Numbered from the stretch's first letter, positions 9,396 to 19,664 are shown. The stretch: DNA of 64,000 bases from Microglena sp. YARC (GCA_022414725.1 CM039467.1:17430011-17494010), one strand, 5' to 3'. The notes: generated by a model not told the origin, from the sequence alone. Program-made: numbers and translations.

Positions 9396-9991
9396 ATGCC
9401 GACCGATATATATATCCCGCCTTGTCAGCCCATTTCAAAACCAGTTCGCAAACTAGGAAAGGCGTTGTCGCTGGACATGGACATTCTCGGCACAACCAAG
9501 TTTCTTGATCGCCTCCACTGCCAGAATGTCAGCCGTCTCCATGCACTGCGGGCGTCATCGGCTGTTTCCGGTGATCCACGCATCTTGAAGTATGACGCAT
9601 TGCTTCACCTTATTAAACAAAGACACCACACATCCCCACCGTCACGTTTGTTCCTCGTCGCTGTGGAGTACTTCTTCGATGACGGCTGCTACAAGATCTC
9701 CAACGGAAGCGCCCTTGTATTCTCACATGCTATCAACACCCTTTTCGTTGTGGAGCCGAAAATCCTCAACCCCCCCCTGCCCAGTATGGACATGCCAAGG
9801 TGTCGAAAGCCATACAGCAGGCCACTATGGGCGCGACTAGACTTTTGTCCTGGCTACCGCATCTCATAAACATGGACCTGAAAGACGGAACCTCACTTGG
9901 ATATGTGAAAATTTCTCGTATGATCGTGACCGCTGTGAATCGCGGTGGACGCGTCTTCTGTCAAGATATCCACAGCCAGGAAATTTACTAA
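9396..9991 (+). pseudogene. Decayed copy of the nuclease-like gene at 60205-60780
   Basis: Aligns by eye along its length with the intact 191-aa protein at 60205-60780 (shared: FLDRLHC, NVSRLHALR, LIKQRHHTSP, RLFLVAVEY, LVFSHAINTLFVVE). The first frame ends at 9869; similarity continues in the frame of 9800-9991 (SKAIQQATMGATRLLSWLPHL), so there is an indel near 9775 in a C-run. Where the intact copy reads NGDALVF and VETK this copy has NGSALVF and VEPK. If the family is a PD-(D/E)XK nuclease, both changed positions are in the catalytic core, so this copy would be dead. Confidence 0.65.
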
Positions 9992-10010
9992 GAATTGGAG
10001 GAGGAAGACC

Positions 10011-10087
10011 CATACAGCTAGGGACATTTGATATTGGGACACTTTATATGGGGATTCTGAAAAGTTGACCAATTCAAGATTTGTAAC
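10011..10087. repeat. 77-bp repeat shared with 13891-13970
   Basis: Both copies run CATACAGCTAGGGACATT through GAAAAGTTGACCAATTCAAG to ATTTGTAACCG with few differences; direct orientation. Confidence 0.85.
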
Positions 10088-10205
10088 CGAGTACAGTGAT
10101 CAGTTCCAAGTACCAGTCTGAGTCATTGATGTTCAAGCCTCCTCATGTGATTGTGTTCAGCAACAGGACTTGAGTTCCTTTGAGTTGAGGATTTGAGTTC
10201 CTTGA

Positions 10206-10324
10206 GTTGAGCGGATTTGTGATTCCTTGGTGCTGATGTCTCAAGCTAACGAGTCGTTCAGGAAGCTCTAAATCCTGATTAGAAATTTAAAAAAAATCGG
10301 CCGGGAGGCAGGAACGCCCATTAT
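10206..10324. mobile_element. R3 MITE, right part
   Basis: From AGCGGATTTGTGATTCC to the terminal GGAGGCAGGAACGCCCATTA. The left end with its inverted repeat is missing. Full copies are at 13144-13310 and 31499-31657. Confidence 0.8.
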
Positions 10325-10449
10325 GTTCAAAGTACCCTGAAAAGTCAAACTGATGGCTAACATCGTGCGCATCAATAATCCTTTAGCAGAAACTAAGCCT
10401 GTTATCACATGTCAAGCATGGGTCTGCTAGACAAGCGCTCTCGTATATC

Positions 10450-10503
10450 GATATGGGAATCGCGGGCCCCACGGAGTGGGGCAGGGGAATTTAGTTGCAG
10501 AAA
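10450..10503. repeat. R5 repeat copy
   Basis: GGGAATCGCGGGCCCCACGG and following GGGGCAGGGGAATTTAG match 2040-2092 and the inverted 59255-59312. Confidence 0.8.
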
Positions 10504-10566
10504 CCTGTCGCATCCACACGCAAACGTTCATGACACACGGATGCGGTGGCGGATTCTCGTCCTCGA

Positions 10567-11622
10567 ATGAAGTGTAAACAACCATTCTTCAGTATAAACA
10601 ACCATCAGCACAGCACACTTCACAAACAAATGAGTTCCTTTGACGAAATCAATGAAGATGTATTGGAGATCATTCTAGCCAATGCGATTTCGAACGAATC
10701 CCACCTCAAACAAGTGCCTCTCGTTTGCAAACAGTGGAGATGCGCCGCACCCCGGTGTGTCACAAGGATCCACTTAAGACATTATAACAGTTTGGAATAC
10801 GCATTATCACGCATTTGCAGGCTCAAAGAGTTGAAAATATGTGTCAATCGTGGGGAATACGTACCCTACCAATCAATGTCGGCTATCGAAGACAAGATCC
10901 AAGACATATCGCCTCTGTCCTTCCTCACTTCGTTGGTTCACCTGGACATATCGAACACCTACGTGACCGACATATCGCCACTGTACGGACTCACTTCGTT
11001 GACGCACCTGAATATGTCGCACACCTACGTGGACGAACACATATTATCACCTCTGTCCGGACTCACTTCTTTGACACACCTGAACATGTCGCACACACCT
11101 CTGTACAACATACAAGCTCTGTACGGACTCACTTCGTTGATTCACCTGAACATGGCGCACACACTTGTGACCGACATATCACCACTGGAAGGACTCACTT
11201 CGTTGATTCACCTAGACATTTCGCTATCACAGCTTTCCGGACTCACCGCATTGGTTCATCTGAACATGGCGTACACACGGGTGGGCGAACACCTATTATC
11301 ACCTCTGGCAGGACTCACTTCGTTGATTCACCTGAACATGGAGGGCATACGTGTGGACGACATATCACCACTGGCAGGACTCACTCCATTGGTGCACCTC
11401 GACATTTCGAACACCGACGTGTACGACATATCACCGCTTTCCGGCCTCACTTCGTTGATTCACCTGAACATGTCGTCCACACGTGTGGACGACATATCAC
11501 CGCTGGCAGGACTCACTTCGTTGGTTCACCTGGACAGTTCGAACACCGACGTGGACGACATATCACCGCTGGCAGGACTCACTTCGTTGACGTACTTGAA
11601 AAATGGATGGAATGATGTGTAA
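10567..11622 (+). CDS. F-box / leucine-rich repeat protein
   Basis: An intact frame. A GTG at 10546 keeps it open, but ATG 10567 or ATG 10630 (MSSFDEINEDVLEIIL) are better starts; the F-box begins right after 10630 (VLEIILAN...VPLVCKQWR). It is followed by about 11 leucine-rich repeats of 22-23 residues with consensus SPLxGLTSLxHLxIS and TxVxD. The repeats are also very similar as DNA, so they expand and contract by recombination. F-box proteins couple a substrate receptor (here LRRs) to Skp1/cullin ubiquitin ligases, a host-manipulation role that is an inference here. A fragment of a paralogue lies at 19145-19440. Confidence 0.8.
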   Translation: MKCKQPFFSINNHQHSTLHKQMSSFDEINEDVLEIILANAISNESHLKQVPLVCKQWRCAAPRCVTRIHLRHYNSLEYALSRICRLKELKICVNRGEYVPYQSMSAIEDKIQDISPLSFLTSLVHLDISNTYVTDISPLYGLTSLTHLNMSHTYVDEHILSPLSGLTSLTHLNMSHTPLYNIQALYGLTSLIHLNMAHTLVTDISPLEGLTSLIHLDISLSQLSGLTALVHLNMAYTRVGEHLLSPLAGLTSLIHLNMEGIRVDDISPLAGLTPLVHLDISNTDVYDISPLSGLTSLIHLNMSSTRVDDISPLAGLTSLVHLDSSNTDVDDISPLAGLTSLTYLKNGWNDV

Positions 11623-11659
11623 AATTGTTCAACGGGTCATCCTTAGTAATATTATTGTT

Positions 11660-11836
11660 CATTTTCCGTTTAAAATAGGGATTGATTTGAGCCTCCGGCA
11701 TGGGAGTTCCTGCCTCCCGGCCGATTTTTGACTGGTTGCGAAACATGGTATGGAGCGGAATTGTGATTCCTTGGTGCTTATGTCTCAAATAATTATTGTT
11801 CCAGAGATGGAGAGTCTTTTTAGAGGTGTTCATGTG
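11660..11836. mobile_element. Copy of the 115-bp satellite unit interrupted by a partial R3 MITE
   Basis: CGTTTAAAATAGGGATTGAT...CTCCGGCAT is the complement of the unit seen in the 41.8-44.0 kb satellite; after the MITE left part (11698-11789, GGAGTTCCTGCCTCCCGG) the satellite unit resumes with AATAATTATTGTT...AGAGATGGAGAGTC. Confidence 0.75.
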
Positions 11837-11903
11837 GTAAGGGCCATAAACTGAGCCGTCTACTACGATTCTTAGGCCAAACGGTTATGGGCTTGTGATT
11901 CAT

Positions 11904-12506
11904 TCAGATACCTACAAAACCGCGGGGAGGCAGATGTGATGCAGGGAATGTATTCAGTTCAGCAAACTGTGCGTCAATGATGAGATGGCATGCCTTCCAT
12001 GCACACCTAAGGCAGCGACACATCGTTGCAAAGTGCTCGCAGTTGTTAAATGCGGCGTTGTAGACAAATGGGTTTTGCTCAGCATCTTTGACCAGAGCGA
12101 GGGCAAGGCTTGCCGAGAGGGTCTGATCCAGAGCAGCCCCTTCGGGGTACAAAGCCTCCGCAAAGATAGAGCCGTTGGCAACGAAGTCTTCGTAGGATCG
12201 CAAGGAGACGTTGGCCTGCTCCTTAGAAATTCCCCACACATCAACGACTGTCGGGACTTCGATATCCCCTGGTGCCACCACTTGCTGCCCGACAAAGATG
12301 CCATGGTGCCTGTAACCGGATTCGTCTTTGACCATGATCTGGGCGCCAGGCTTAAGCTTGCCGAACATAGCATAGCCGCTCTTGTACGGCGTCAGGGTAG
12401 CATATGGGTGCCCGAGGTCTGGGGGTGACCAATCTGGAAGCATTCGCTTGATGTGGGCGATTGCCGATGTGAGGATGTCGGTAAGGGGATCTTCCCGAGA
12501 TGCCAT
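11904..12506 (-). CDS. LRAT-like (NlpC/P60 superfamily) protein A
   Basis: An intact 200-aa ORF starting MASREDPLTDIL. Seen: GAQIMVKDE, then the H-motif YRHHGIFVG (about residues 65-73) and, near residues 157-165, NNCEHFATMCR, the Cys motif of LRAT/HRASLS proteins (NCEHF). These proteins use a Cys/His pair for acyl transfer or phospholipid hydrolysis, usually at membranes; LRAT-like genes occur in several giant viruses. The target is unknown. The paralogue at 20029-20660 carries NCDHFATWCR. It is divergent from the gene at 12674; the 167-bp spacer must hold both promoters. Confidence 0.75.
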   Translation of the reverse strand: MASREDPLTDILTSAIAHIKRMLPDWSPPDLGHPYATLTPYKSGYAMFGKLKPGAQIMVKDESGYRHHGIFVGQQVVAPGDIEVPTVVDVWGISKEQANVSLRSYEDFVANGSIFAEALYPEGAALDQTLSASLALALVKDAEQNPFVYNAAFNNCEHFATMCRCLRCAWKACHLIIDAQFAELNTFPASHLPPRGFVGI

Positions 12507-12673
12507 GTTTGTCTCAAATTGAGCTGCTGACTCGTGTTAAGCTTCGAGGATTTATAATAGATAATATAGGGATCTTTTTTATGCGACCATCATTTTCTCA
12601 TTGCAACACCGGGGGAGGACATGGGTTTTAATTAAGGACTTTTATTGATTGGGTATAAGGATACCTGGTACAG

Positions 12674-13060
12674 ATGGGATTTTTAAATGAGGAATCCGTA
12701 TTGTCGAAGCCGACAGTGTGTGTGCTTACAGGGTTCAATACTGTCCAAGACGCATTTAAGGTTGTCCCTCACAAACACATTCCATTTGTCATACTTTGTG
12801 TGCATAATGGGCATTTAGCATATGCATTTGATGACATTGAGGAGGTGCGCATTGAGCCAGATTTTGTGTTATTGAATGCCCTCGGTCTAAAACATCGTGT
12901 GTTTGTGTTGTGTGACAGGTTTACAGATCTTACTCCCAATTATAGGTCGTGCGTGAGCCACGTCATCTGCGCATCAACAAGTTGCGATGTTGTTGTACCC
13001 CATTGCAATGATTTGTTATGGCTGGATTTGGAGAGAATGCAATTTGCGTTTTTGTTCTAG
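12674..13060 (+). CDS. Hypothetical protein, 128 aa
   Basis: Intact ORF starting MGFLNEESVLSKPTV, rich in beta-branched residues and Cys (VIPFVILCVHNGHLAYAF... SHVICASTSCDVV). No family recognised. A TATA-like GGGTATAAGG lies about 20 bp upstream of the ATG. Confidence 0.6.
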   Translation: MGFLNEESVLSKPTVCVLTGFNTVQDAFKVVPHKHIPFVILCVHNGHLAYAFDDIEEVRIEPDFVLLNALGLKHRVFVLCDRFTDLTPNYRSCVSHVICASTSCDVVVPHCNDLLWLDLERMQFAFLF

Positions 13061-13143
13061 ATTGTGACAAATTTTCCAGGAAGATCGTCTTATCTGATCA
13101 TAATTGTGAAGACAGCCAAACACTACATCACCGTCGACGACAA

Positions 13144-13310
13144 AATGGGCGTTCCTTCCTCCCGGCGGATTTTTTGAAATTTTTACTCAGAATTTAGAGC
13201 ATCCGGAACGACTCTCTAGCTTGAGATATCATCACCGAGGAATCACAAATCCGCTCCAGACCATGTTTCGCAACCATTAAAAATCGGCCGGAATACAGGA
13301 ACGCCCATTA
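13144..13310. mobile_element. R3 MITE, full-length copy
   Basis: About 167 bp with terminal inverted repeats AATGGGCGTTCCTTCCTC and, at the other end, CAGGAACGCCCATT. It carries no ORF. The inner sequence (CCGCTCCAGACCATGTTTCG, GAGATATCATC) matches 10206-10324, 11698-11789, 31499-31657 and 58335-58442. Confidence 0.85.
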
Positions 13311-13406
13311 CAACTTAAACTCACACACGCGTAGCGGCGGCTGCTGTCGAATGGCACACACAGGACACTCATTGACACACGCAAACATGTAGACGAATCC
13401 TCTTCA

Positions 13407-13640
13407 TACAGTCGACGGAATACTAAAATGAAACCGCCTCGTGTACGGTGTAACCAAATGGTGTAGCAACCCACGGGGCAGTGGAACACCAATACGATTT
13501 TGAATCAACAAATTGCAGGATGTTAACGAGAATATCGTGGTTCTTTTTTAGATCACGGCTCTCCATCCTGCAGACTCCGTATCGTTCTTTTGTCGGTACT
13601 TTCGAGAGTGTCCATTGAAGGACCAGCCATACATGTACAT
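13407..13640 (-). repeat. Long R2 repeat carrying an F-box-like gene fragment
   Basis: Minus strand: a fragment encoding HDILVNILQFVDSKSYW, followed by the R2 element (GTGTACGGTGTAACC... then TTTCATTTTAGTATTCCG). The same long form is at 25395-25680 (+) and, with an internal deletion, 57709-57900 (-). The coding fragment resembles an F-box helix but is interrupted in every copy. The interval 13641-13890 holds only a CA-repeat-like stretch. Confidence 0.8.
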
Positions 13641-13890
13641 AGAGAATTGTAATTGATTCAATATACTGTAACATTATTGACCGGTCTGAGTGTAACAAGT
13701 GGCGGATCCCCTTTCACATACACACACACACACACGACGCATGGAACACGCGGATGATGTATGGGGGGGAGGGAGCAAGACGCCGACGACGTCAGGATAA
13801 CAAGAGACACGCACGCACGCACGCAAACGGAGGGGGGAATTCACAGGGGTACGGTACAGTACAGTACATTACACTCGATCGATGTACGCA

Positions 13891-13970
13891 TACAGCTAGG
13901 GACATTTGATATTGGGACACCTTATATTTTGGGGATTCTGAAAAGTTGACCAATTCAAGATTTGTAACCG
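13891..13970. repeat. 77-80 bp repeat, second copy
   Basis: Direct repeat of 10011-10087, lying just before an R2 copy. Confidence 0.85.
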
Positions 13971-13988
13971 CATCTAAAGACACTATTG

Positions 13989-14040
13989 GTAAGGTGTGCC
14001 GTACACGAAGCGGTTCCATTTTAGTATTCCGTTGACTGTA
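13989..14040 (+). repeat. R2 element
   Basis: TAAGGTGTGCCGTACACG, then GCGGTTCCATTTTAGTAT and CCGTTGACTGTA. On the opposite strand it supplies the last codons of the CysRS frame. Confidence 0.85.
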
Positions 14041-16121
14041 CGCCCCCATGGATGAACGACCTAGCCGCAGATGCTGTCTTAGCTCGCTCCTGCTGCTCAG
14101 CCTTTATAACTGCTGGGTCGTCTAGCTTCCAAATGGCCTTGCAATCTGGTCGGTCTTCCAATCGAACACCAAGCTTCACAAGGGCCACATCACGCACACG
14201 GTCGCAAGCTGTCATGGTCTCCTTGGGATCAGCCTTAGTGCGGGCAAGTGATCGCACCTCATCACGGAATGCAGCAAAGGCATCCAGGTAGCCTGCACCC
14301 TTGGCATCCCCAGCCCCGCCTGCGGCGTCAGCAAAGCCAGGCTTGTCCAGGATGCATCGACAATACCAAACATGGACAGCATCCTGGTCACATAGCTGGC
14401 CACCTTGCGTAGGAGAAAGGGCTGGGCCGGGGCAGCTGCAGACGCAGACTCTCGCTTCTTGGAAAGGTAGATGTTGGTGCTCTTGATGAGCTCGCTGAGG
14501 GTGTCCATCACAGCTGCTGTGTTCAGGTTGTCAAGCAAGTGCTCATGCACCTGATTCTGTACTGCCTGCAGCTTTTGAGACAGGTCCCTCTCCTCTGCCT
14601 GCCATTTAGCACAGGAGGTGATTTCGTCCACCCCGCGCACAGCAACCTCAATGTTCTGGAAAAAGTTTTTCAGCTGCGCTTCCCGAGCCTTCATTTCGGC
14701 CCTGGAGGCCTCTCCATACACCATGGACTTGTTCCAAGACTGCAGCACAAACAAGAGACGCAACTGGCGAGCAGAGAATGACTTCAGAGCCTCCCTGATG
14801 GTGATGAAGTTCTTCAGTGACTTGGACATCTTCAGCCCTTCAATCTCCAAGTGGCCAGAGTGGAGGAAGTAGTTAACCCACTGGTGGCAGCCCTCGTTAT
14901 AGTAGAATGCCTCAGCTTGTGCCAGTTCGTTGTCATGGTGTGGGAACCTCAGGTCATCCCCACCGGTGTGGATGTCCATGCGGGATCCGATCAGGGTGCT
15001 AGCCATGGCACTGCACTCGATATGCCAGCCAGGCCGCCCCTGGCCCCAAGGAGACTCCCAGAAGGGCTCCCCAGGCTTCGACGCCTTCCACAAGGCAAAG
15101 TCAGTGTTAGAGCGCTTCTCTGATGTCTCGAAGTTGGACTCCCCCTCGGCTGCTAGTGCAGAAGATCCCACAGCCCAAGGCTTGAGCTTGCCGTAGTTGT
15201 GGCCACACGCCCTGAAATTCGTTGTATCGAAGTAGACACTTCCATTGCTCTTATATGCCATGCCATTGTCTACAATTTTCTTGACGTAGTCCACAATCTC
15301 GTCCATGTACTCGCTGACACGGGTGAGCACATCTGGGCGGCGCACACCCAAGGAATCCATATCTTGAGTGAACTCCGCCTCATACTTGGCAGCATGCGCC
15401 CTAAAGATTGATGAATCCGTCACGCTCTTTGCCTTGCTCTCTGTCCAGCTCCTCAGCTACAAAATCCGAGGCAACCGCGTAGATAGTAGCTGAATCGCCA
15501 GCCTGTCCTAACGCTCTCAGGGCTGTCTGAATCTGACTTAGCTTGTGGGCCTCGTGTTTAATAGCACCCTCCAGCTCGTTCAGTTGTCGCTGAAGGACCC
15601 CCTTTTTGTCAGCTGCAGCAGCCTCCTGCTCTTCCTTGGCTGCGACCACCAAGGCCTCCGCTTCTGCGAGCTTTGCTCTCTGCTTTGCAAAGCTGTTCTG
15701 GACAGCCTTCTCAGCGAAAGCTTTTTACCTCGGCGTCCGTGTGCTTTCCTTCCTTGTACTTTGCCAGTAGGTAGTTGCGGCGAGCGCGGATGATGATCTT
15801 GTCGTCAACATCTGTAACATTCATGACGTAGAGAATGTTGTACCCAAAGTAGTCCTCCAGCACTCGGCGGATAATATCAAACGTGACGTAGTTCCTAGCA
15901 TGCCCCATGTGCGAAACATCGTAAACAGTGGGCCCGCAGGTGTACCAGGAGAGACTCTTGCTACCCGGCCCCGAAGCTGGGACGAATGGAACTTTCTCAT
16001 CCAGTAAGCTGTTGTAAAGCATGAGCGATCCTGGGGGTGCTTTGGCATTGTCCTCGCTGCCGCCTACGCATTTGGAGCCATCCGGGCGGGTCCACTCGCG
16101 GACGATGCTTGCCTTGGACAT
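14021..16121 (-). CDS. cysS: Cysteinyl-tRNA synthetase, eukaryotic type, frameshifted and with its 3' end replaced by R2
   Basis: Attaches cysteine to tRNA-Cys. Frames 16298-15711, about 15720-15401, 15423-14212 and 14257-14021 join at indels near 15725 (a T-run), 15415 and 14352. Start MSKASIVREWTRPDG at 16121 is preferred, though the frame is open to 16298. Seen: WYTCGPTVYD with a zinc Cys, the HIGH-type motif HMGH in SHMGHARNY, MNVTDVDDKI, WHIECSAM with a second zinc Cys, GGDDLRFPHHDNE and the KMSKS loop in GLKMSKSLKNF. It has the eukaryotic insertion with a KEEQEAAAADKK-type coiled coil. GC-rich codon use differs from its AT-richer neighbours and there are no introns, so acquisition from a green-algal-like host is plausible. 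The final residues (SFIHGGVQSTEY) come from the R2 element, so the natural C-terminus is missing. Confidence 0.9.
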
Positions 16122-16419
16122 TGCTCTCGCTGACGGAAGTGCTTCTGATCTGAGGGCTACGAGGGAGGAGCACAGAGACAGAGAGGCTCGCCAGGGAAGC
16201 TTCAGACAACTATGCAGTCCAGCACAACAAAGCAGTCCAGCTAAAAGGAGGGGCAATCCAGCCAGCTCCAATTCAATCCGCAGTGGGGTGCAATCCACTC
16301 ATACAATATATACGCATTATACCGGTTTTTTGATGTTTCATTTCACTGTTCTGCCGACTGTAGAATAGTAATATAGAGACCCAGCCCCAGACAAGGCAAT
16401 GCATGTGCAGTGACTGATC

Positions 16420-16719
16420 ATGGCCGAAATGTACACGAAAGCCCAACTCGATGATGCCGTGGCTGATGCCGTGGCTGCAGAGCGCGTGCGTACTGACGTT
16501 GTTCAGCGAGCTTACAAAACGCTACTGGCTCAGACGCATGAGCAACATCGTCTACTGAACCAGGCGCTGAGCTTGGTTTCCAAGCAGGACGAAGAGATCG
16601 AGAACCTCAAGTGCGTGATTCTTGCTCGTGCACTCATGAATAGACGCGGTGCGCGTTGTGCCCCACAATGCATGCAATACAATTTTAGCAGTTTCACATC
16701 CATTCAGTATCCCATCTGA
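16420..16719 (+). CDS. Small coiled-coil protein
   Basis: Intact 99-aa ORF starting MAEMYTKAQLDDAVAD. Residues 5-75 are a heptad-rich helix (AERVRTDVVQRAYKTLL, SKQDEEIENLK); the tail is unrelated and may be out of the true frame. The helix pattern recalls small giant-virus and phage coiled-coil proteins but no family is certain. The interval 16720-17088 has no gene I can support. Confidence 0.5.
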   Translation: MAEMYTKAQLDDAVADAVAAERVRTDVVQRAYKTLLAQTHEQHRLLNQALSLVSKQDEEIENLKCVILARALMNRRGARCAPQCMQYNFSSFTSIQYPI

Positions 16720-17088
16720 TGGCGATGGGATAATTATACAACTTAGTGAATACAAAGACTCATGTGGATTGCAATGCCTAAACAATTTAAAATCCAAGTA
16801 TGAATTCCGGGTATGAATGACTGTGTAAGAATGTTTTGTTTTTGACAAAACTCTTGAAAAATCACATGCAAGGGTGGACATGCTGCATGCTCGCGGTGTG
16901 CATCCACATGAGAATGAATGAATGTACGTACAGGGGGGGATGCGCAAGCCGCCTCCTTGGCATGTGTGAGGATGAATGGATGACTCAACATGATAAGGAA
17001 CTCTAAAGAAAAACGTTACACCGCAACCAACAAGTCTTACATCATTTTTTTTATTTAAACTATATACACTTTCATTCATTCATTGAAT

Positions 17089-17598
17089 GCCAAAACTACC
17101 TCAAGCGAAAAAAGAAACGAAGAGTCGATCTGATGTCGTGTGCTACACAGGTCCCCGTCCACGCGGAAAGAAGGACGACTCGTACACGTCCGAAGAGTTC
17201 GTCGCGTTTATGAAGCATGAGGCCTCTGACAAAAAGAACGGACGCTTGATGAATGGATAGAGTGGGCAGGCGCGCTCCGCATGAAAGCATCAAAGTGCAG
17301 AAAAGTAACAAAATGCAATGATAAACTATCGGCTGCAGGTGAAGTCATTGAGAAAAATGAAAAGCCCCTCAAATCTTGTATCGAGAGCAAATGTCATAAT
17401 AGTTATGAACTCATGGCGAGGCTGACCAATAATTCCAAAACCGCCATGAGCTCGTTCGATAAACACGCAATCACAGCGCGATGCGGTGCCGTCCATTGCT
17501 CGAATGAAGGCGTGAAATATGGCAAGGCGACCAAATCATGGGACGCAATATCGAAGAGATGCGATATTCCCCGAAAGGGATGTGCCGGTGATTGTTGA
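17089..17598 (+). CDS. Cys/Lys-rich small protein, one frameshift
   Basis: Starts MPKLPQAKKETKSRSD at 17089; after an indel near 17260 the reading continues LDEWIEWAGALRMKASK and ends in RKGCAGDC. The basic N-terminus and regularly spaced cysteines (KCRKVTKC, SCIESKC, CGAVHC) suggest metal binding or disulfides. I recognise no family. Confidence 0.45.
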
Positions 17599-17871
17599 TG
17601 CAGGGGCTGCATTTAGCTGAATCCGCTAAGAGACGGCGAGGTCGTCTTGTCCACATACATCTACCAAGGTTGGCGGATCCTCACACAAAAGGGGACGCCG
17701 TGTTCATTGGGAATTTGGCCTGAATTCGGGTTTTCTCATCTCATCTCATCGCATCGAGTGTCGCGCACGGTGTGATACCGACGCACACGTATCTAACACA
17801 AATCTAATTCGGATCTATACTAAAACTGTCTGTACGGGGGCGAATTCTGGTTTGTTAGCTGCTTTTTTATA

Positions 17872-18438
17872 TCACAGTTTAGTGAACGTGTTAGCCAATT
17901 CAGTCCATGACTTGCAATCGGCAGGGGTGTCGCATGTCTCGTCCAATGAAATTAATTGTGAGTTGGTTAGCTGCGTTCTGGTCACACCACTGCCAGAATT
18001 GTGCCGCCGCAGTGAGACATGCAGAGGATCCATGTTTGGCACAATACGACTCACCGAACTTCAGCCCACCATTGATGTAAATTACAAACACTTTGTTTGG
18101 GGAGGTTTGCTCCTTCGTCCAATGCTCCAGCGCTACGTACGAGTCAACGACTTTTGTCGCGACATGGTGCACTTGAGACAGCCTAAGCCACTCGTCCACC
18201 GAATGGGTTCGATATGGCTATCCATGAAAATCGCTGTATTGATGTTATAACCGGTTTGAATGAGGGCTATTAAAACATTCCACTCATGATATCCGCTGCC
18301 ACACTCTGGAAATACAATGATTGATACCTTACTTGTGCATTTGTTTACATAATTGAGCACATTATTGACGATGTGGTTACTGTCATTGGGTGTACATGCA
18401 CTATTTTGTAGAACAGGTAAAGGATGATTTGCATCCAT
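17872..18438 (-). CDS. Hypothetical protein, two frameshifts
   Basis: Begins MDANHPLPVLQNSACTP; reading passes from the 18438-18133 frame to the 18199-17900 frame near 18200 and again near 17900, ending WTELANTFTKL. Notable are IIVFPECGSGYHEW, which looks like a strand followed by a Gly-rich loop of a Rossmann-like fold, and FVIYINGGLKFGES. No family recognised. The 3' spacer 17599-17871 contains a short GGGGGCGAATTCTGGTTTG phrase shared with 48940 and 54480. Confidence 0.45.
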
Positions 18439-18600
18439 TCTATGTTTGCATTATTATTTTGGTGATAAAATCATGCACCACATTTCCTTAAGCACACTTT
18501 ATCATGAAATACAAGGTGTCCCACTACTCCATGCTCGCACACGGCTGGATTGGTTTCCAGAACCAGGCACATTTGCATCTACATGTGCCGTACTCTCCAG

Positions 18601-18635
18601 AAAGCGGTTTCATTTTAGTATTCCGTCAAGTGTAG
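18601..18635 (+). repeat. R2 element, core only
   Basis: AAGCGGTTTCATTTTAGTAT then TCCGTCAAGTGTAG; overlaps the 3' end of the ATPase gene on the other strand, giving its last codons. Confidence 0.75.
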
Positions 18636-19081
18636 AATTTGAATGCGTACGTGGCCTTCAACATCTTCAGCCAGTCAGATCCGTGATGGTCATGATACTG
18701 ACTGAGTTGTAAGATGGTGTCTCGACCGTCTAGGGGAATGCTGCACGGGTGAGAGACAGACACGATGACGGCACGAGCTTTCGACTGCATGGCATTGTGT
18801 AACAATTGGCGGCCTTGTACATTAAAAAGATGGATGTCATCAAATGCTAGCACATTGAAACCGTCAAGTGAAGGTGATTCTGATTCAGATTCAGACAGTT
18901 TACACAACGTTGCCTCTGGTGTATGTAAAGCATGGTACTCCTTATTATGTTCTGTCATGACCAATATTAGAGTGGGTGGTGAATGTTGAGCAATAAGTTG
19001 AGTGATAGCGTGACTCTTCCCACTTTCCCTGCGCCCTAAAATGTACATTACTTGTGGCTTACTTGTCTGTGTGATGCTCAT
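18626..19081 (-). CDS. P-loop ATPase, A32 packaging-ATPase-like, short
   Basis: Intact 151-aa ORF. Walker A GRRESGKS at residues 16-23, Walker B VLAFDDIH at about 77-84, then VSVSHPCSIPLDGRDT at about 111-126, matching the order in A32-type genome-packaging ATPases (P-loop, hydrophobic-DD, then a glutamine/arginine segment). Known A32 proteins are about 250 aa, so this is short; its last codons come from an R2 element, which suggests 3' truncation. It would pump DNA into the capsid if functional. Another small P-loop NTPase family cannot be excluded. Confidence 0.5.
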   Translation of the reverse strand: MSITQTSKPQVMYILGRRESGKSHAITQLIAQHSPPTLILVMTEHNKEYHALHTPEATLCKLSESESESPSLDGFNVLAFDDIHLFNVQGRQLLHNAMQSKARAVIVSVSHPCSIPLDGRDTILQLSQYHDHHGSDWLKMLKATYAFKFYT

Positions 19082-19144
19082 TTACTCACATGACAAGGGA
19101 ATTTGATGCATATAATAACCGCAACCAACTAAGCTACAGTCGGC

Positions 19145-19440
19145 GTGTCCAGGAAGAGAGGCGATCGCTTCAGTGCGGCGGCTGGTCCTTCAATGGGCAC
19201 TCTCGAAGGTCGAAGACCGATTATCGCTGTCCGGCTTCATTTCGTTTTGTCGCCTGAGCAAGGTGCTCGACATATCACCGCTTACCGGACTCACTTCGTT
19301 GGTTCATCTGGACATTTCGAACACCGACGTGCTCGACATATCACCGCTTGCCGGACTCACTTCGTTGGTTCACCTGGACATTTCGAACACCGACGTGGAC
19401 GACATATCACCGCTTGCCGGACGAGGACGAGAGGAGAGAT
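19145..19440 (+). pseudogene. Fragment of an F-box/LRR gene
   Basis: Three LRR units (DISPLTGLTSLVHLDIS type) preceded by a lead-in (LVLQWALSKV) that matches the lead-in in the long R2 repeats. The frame runs out into unrelated sequence at 19430. A truncated relative of 10567-11622. Confidence 0.75.
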
Positions 19441-19488
19441 TTTTTGGTCATAGCCATCGGCAAACAACGGATTCAATATTCAACAATC

Positions 19489-19625
19489 GGCGGAGCCCCT
19501 TTCACCTATTCCCCCCAGCGGAGCGACCGGGGGCGACCGTAGGGGAGCCCCCACAAAGGAGTCCGCGAGGAACCGAGCGGGTGGGCGACCGGAGGGGAGC
19601 CCACAGTTCACATCAACCAGCAGAC
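19489..19625. repeat. R4 GC-rich repeat
   Basis: CAGCGGAGCGACCGGGGGCG and GAACCGAGCGGGTGGGCGAC followed by CATCAACCAGCAGACACAC. Other copies: 22420-22565, 22688-22765 and, inverted, 61283-61350. Internally repetitive (CGACCGGAGGGGAGCCC). Confidence 0.85.
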
Positions 19626-19664
19626 ACACACTACTGTGTAACTAACTGTACAATGTGTATGTTG

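Noticed and set aside
10815..11615. A 266-codon His/Thr/Arg-rich ORF in the second frame of the LRR gene
   Set aside because: Shadow frame of the LRR repeats; the F-box/LRR frame explains the same DNA.
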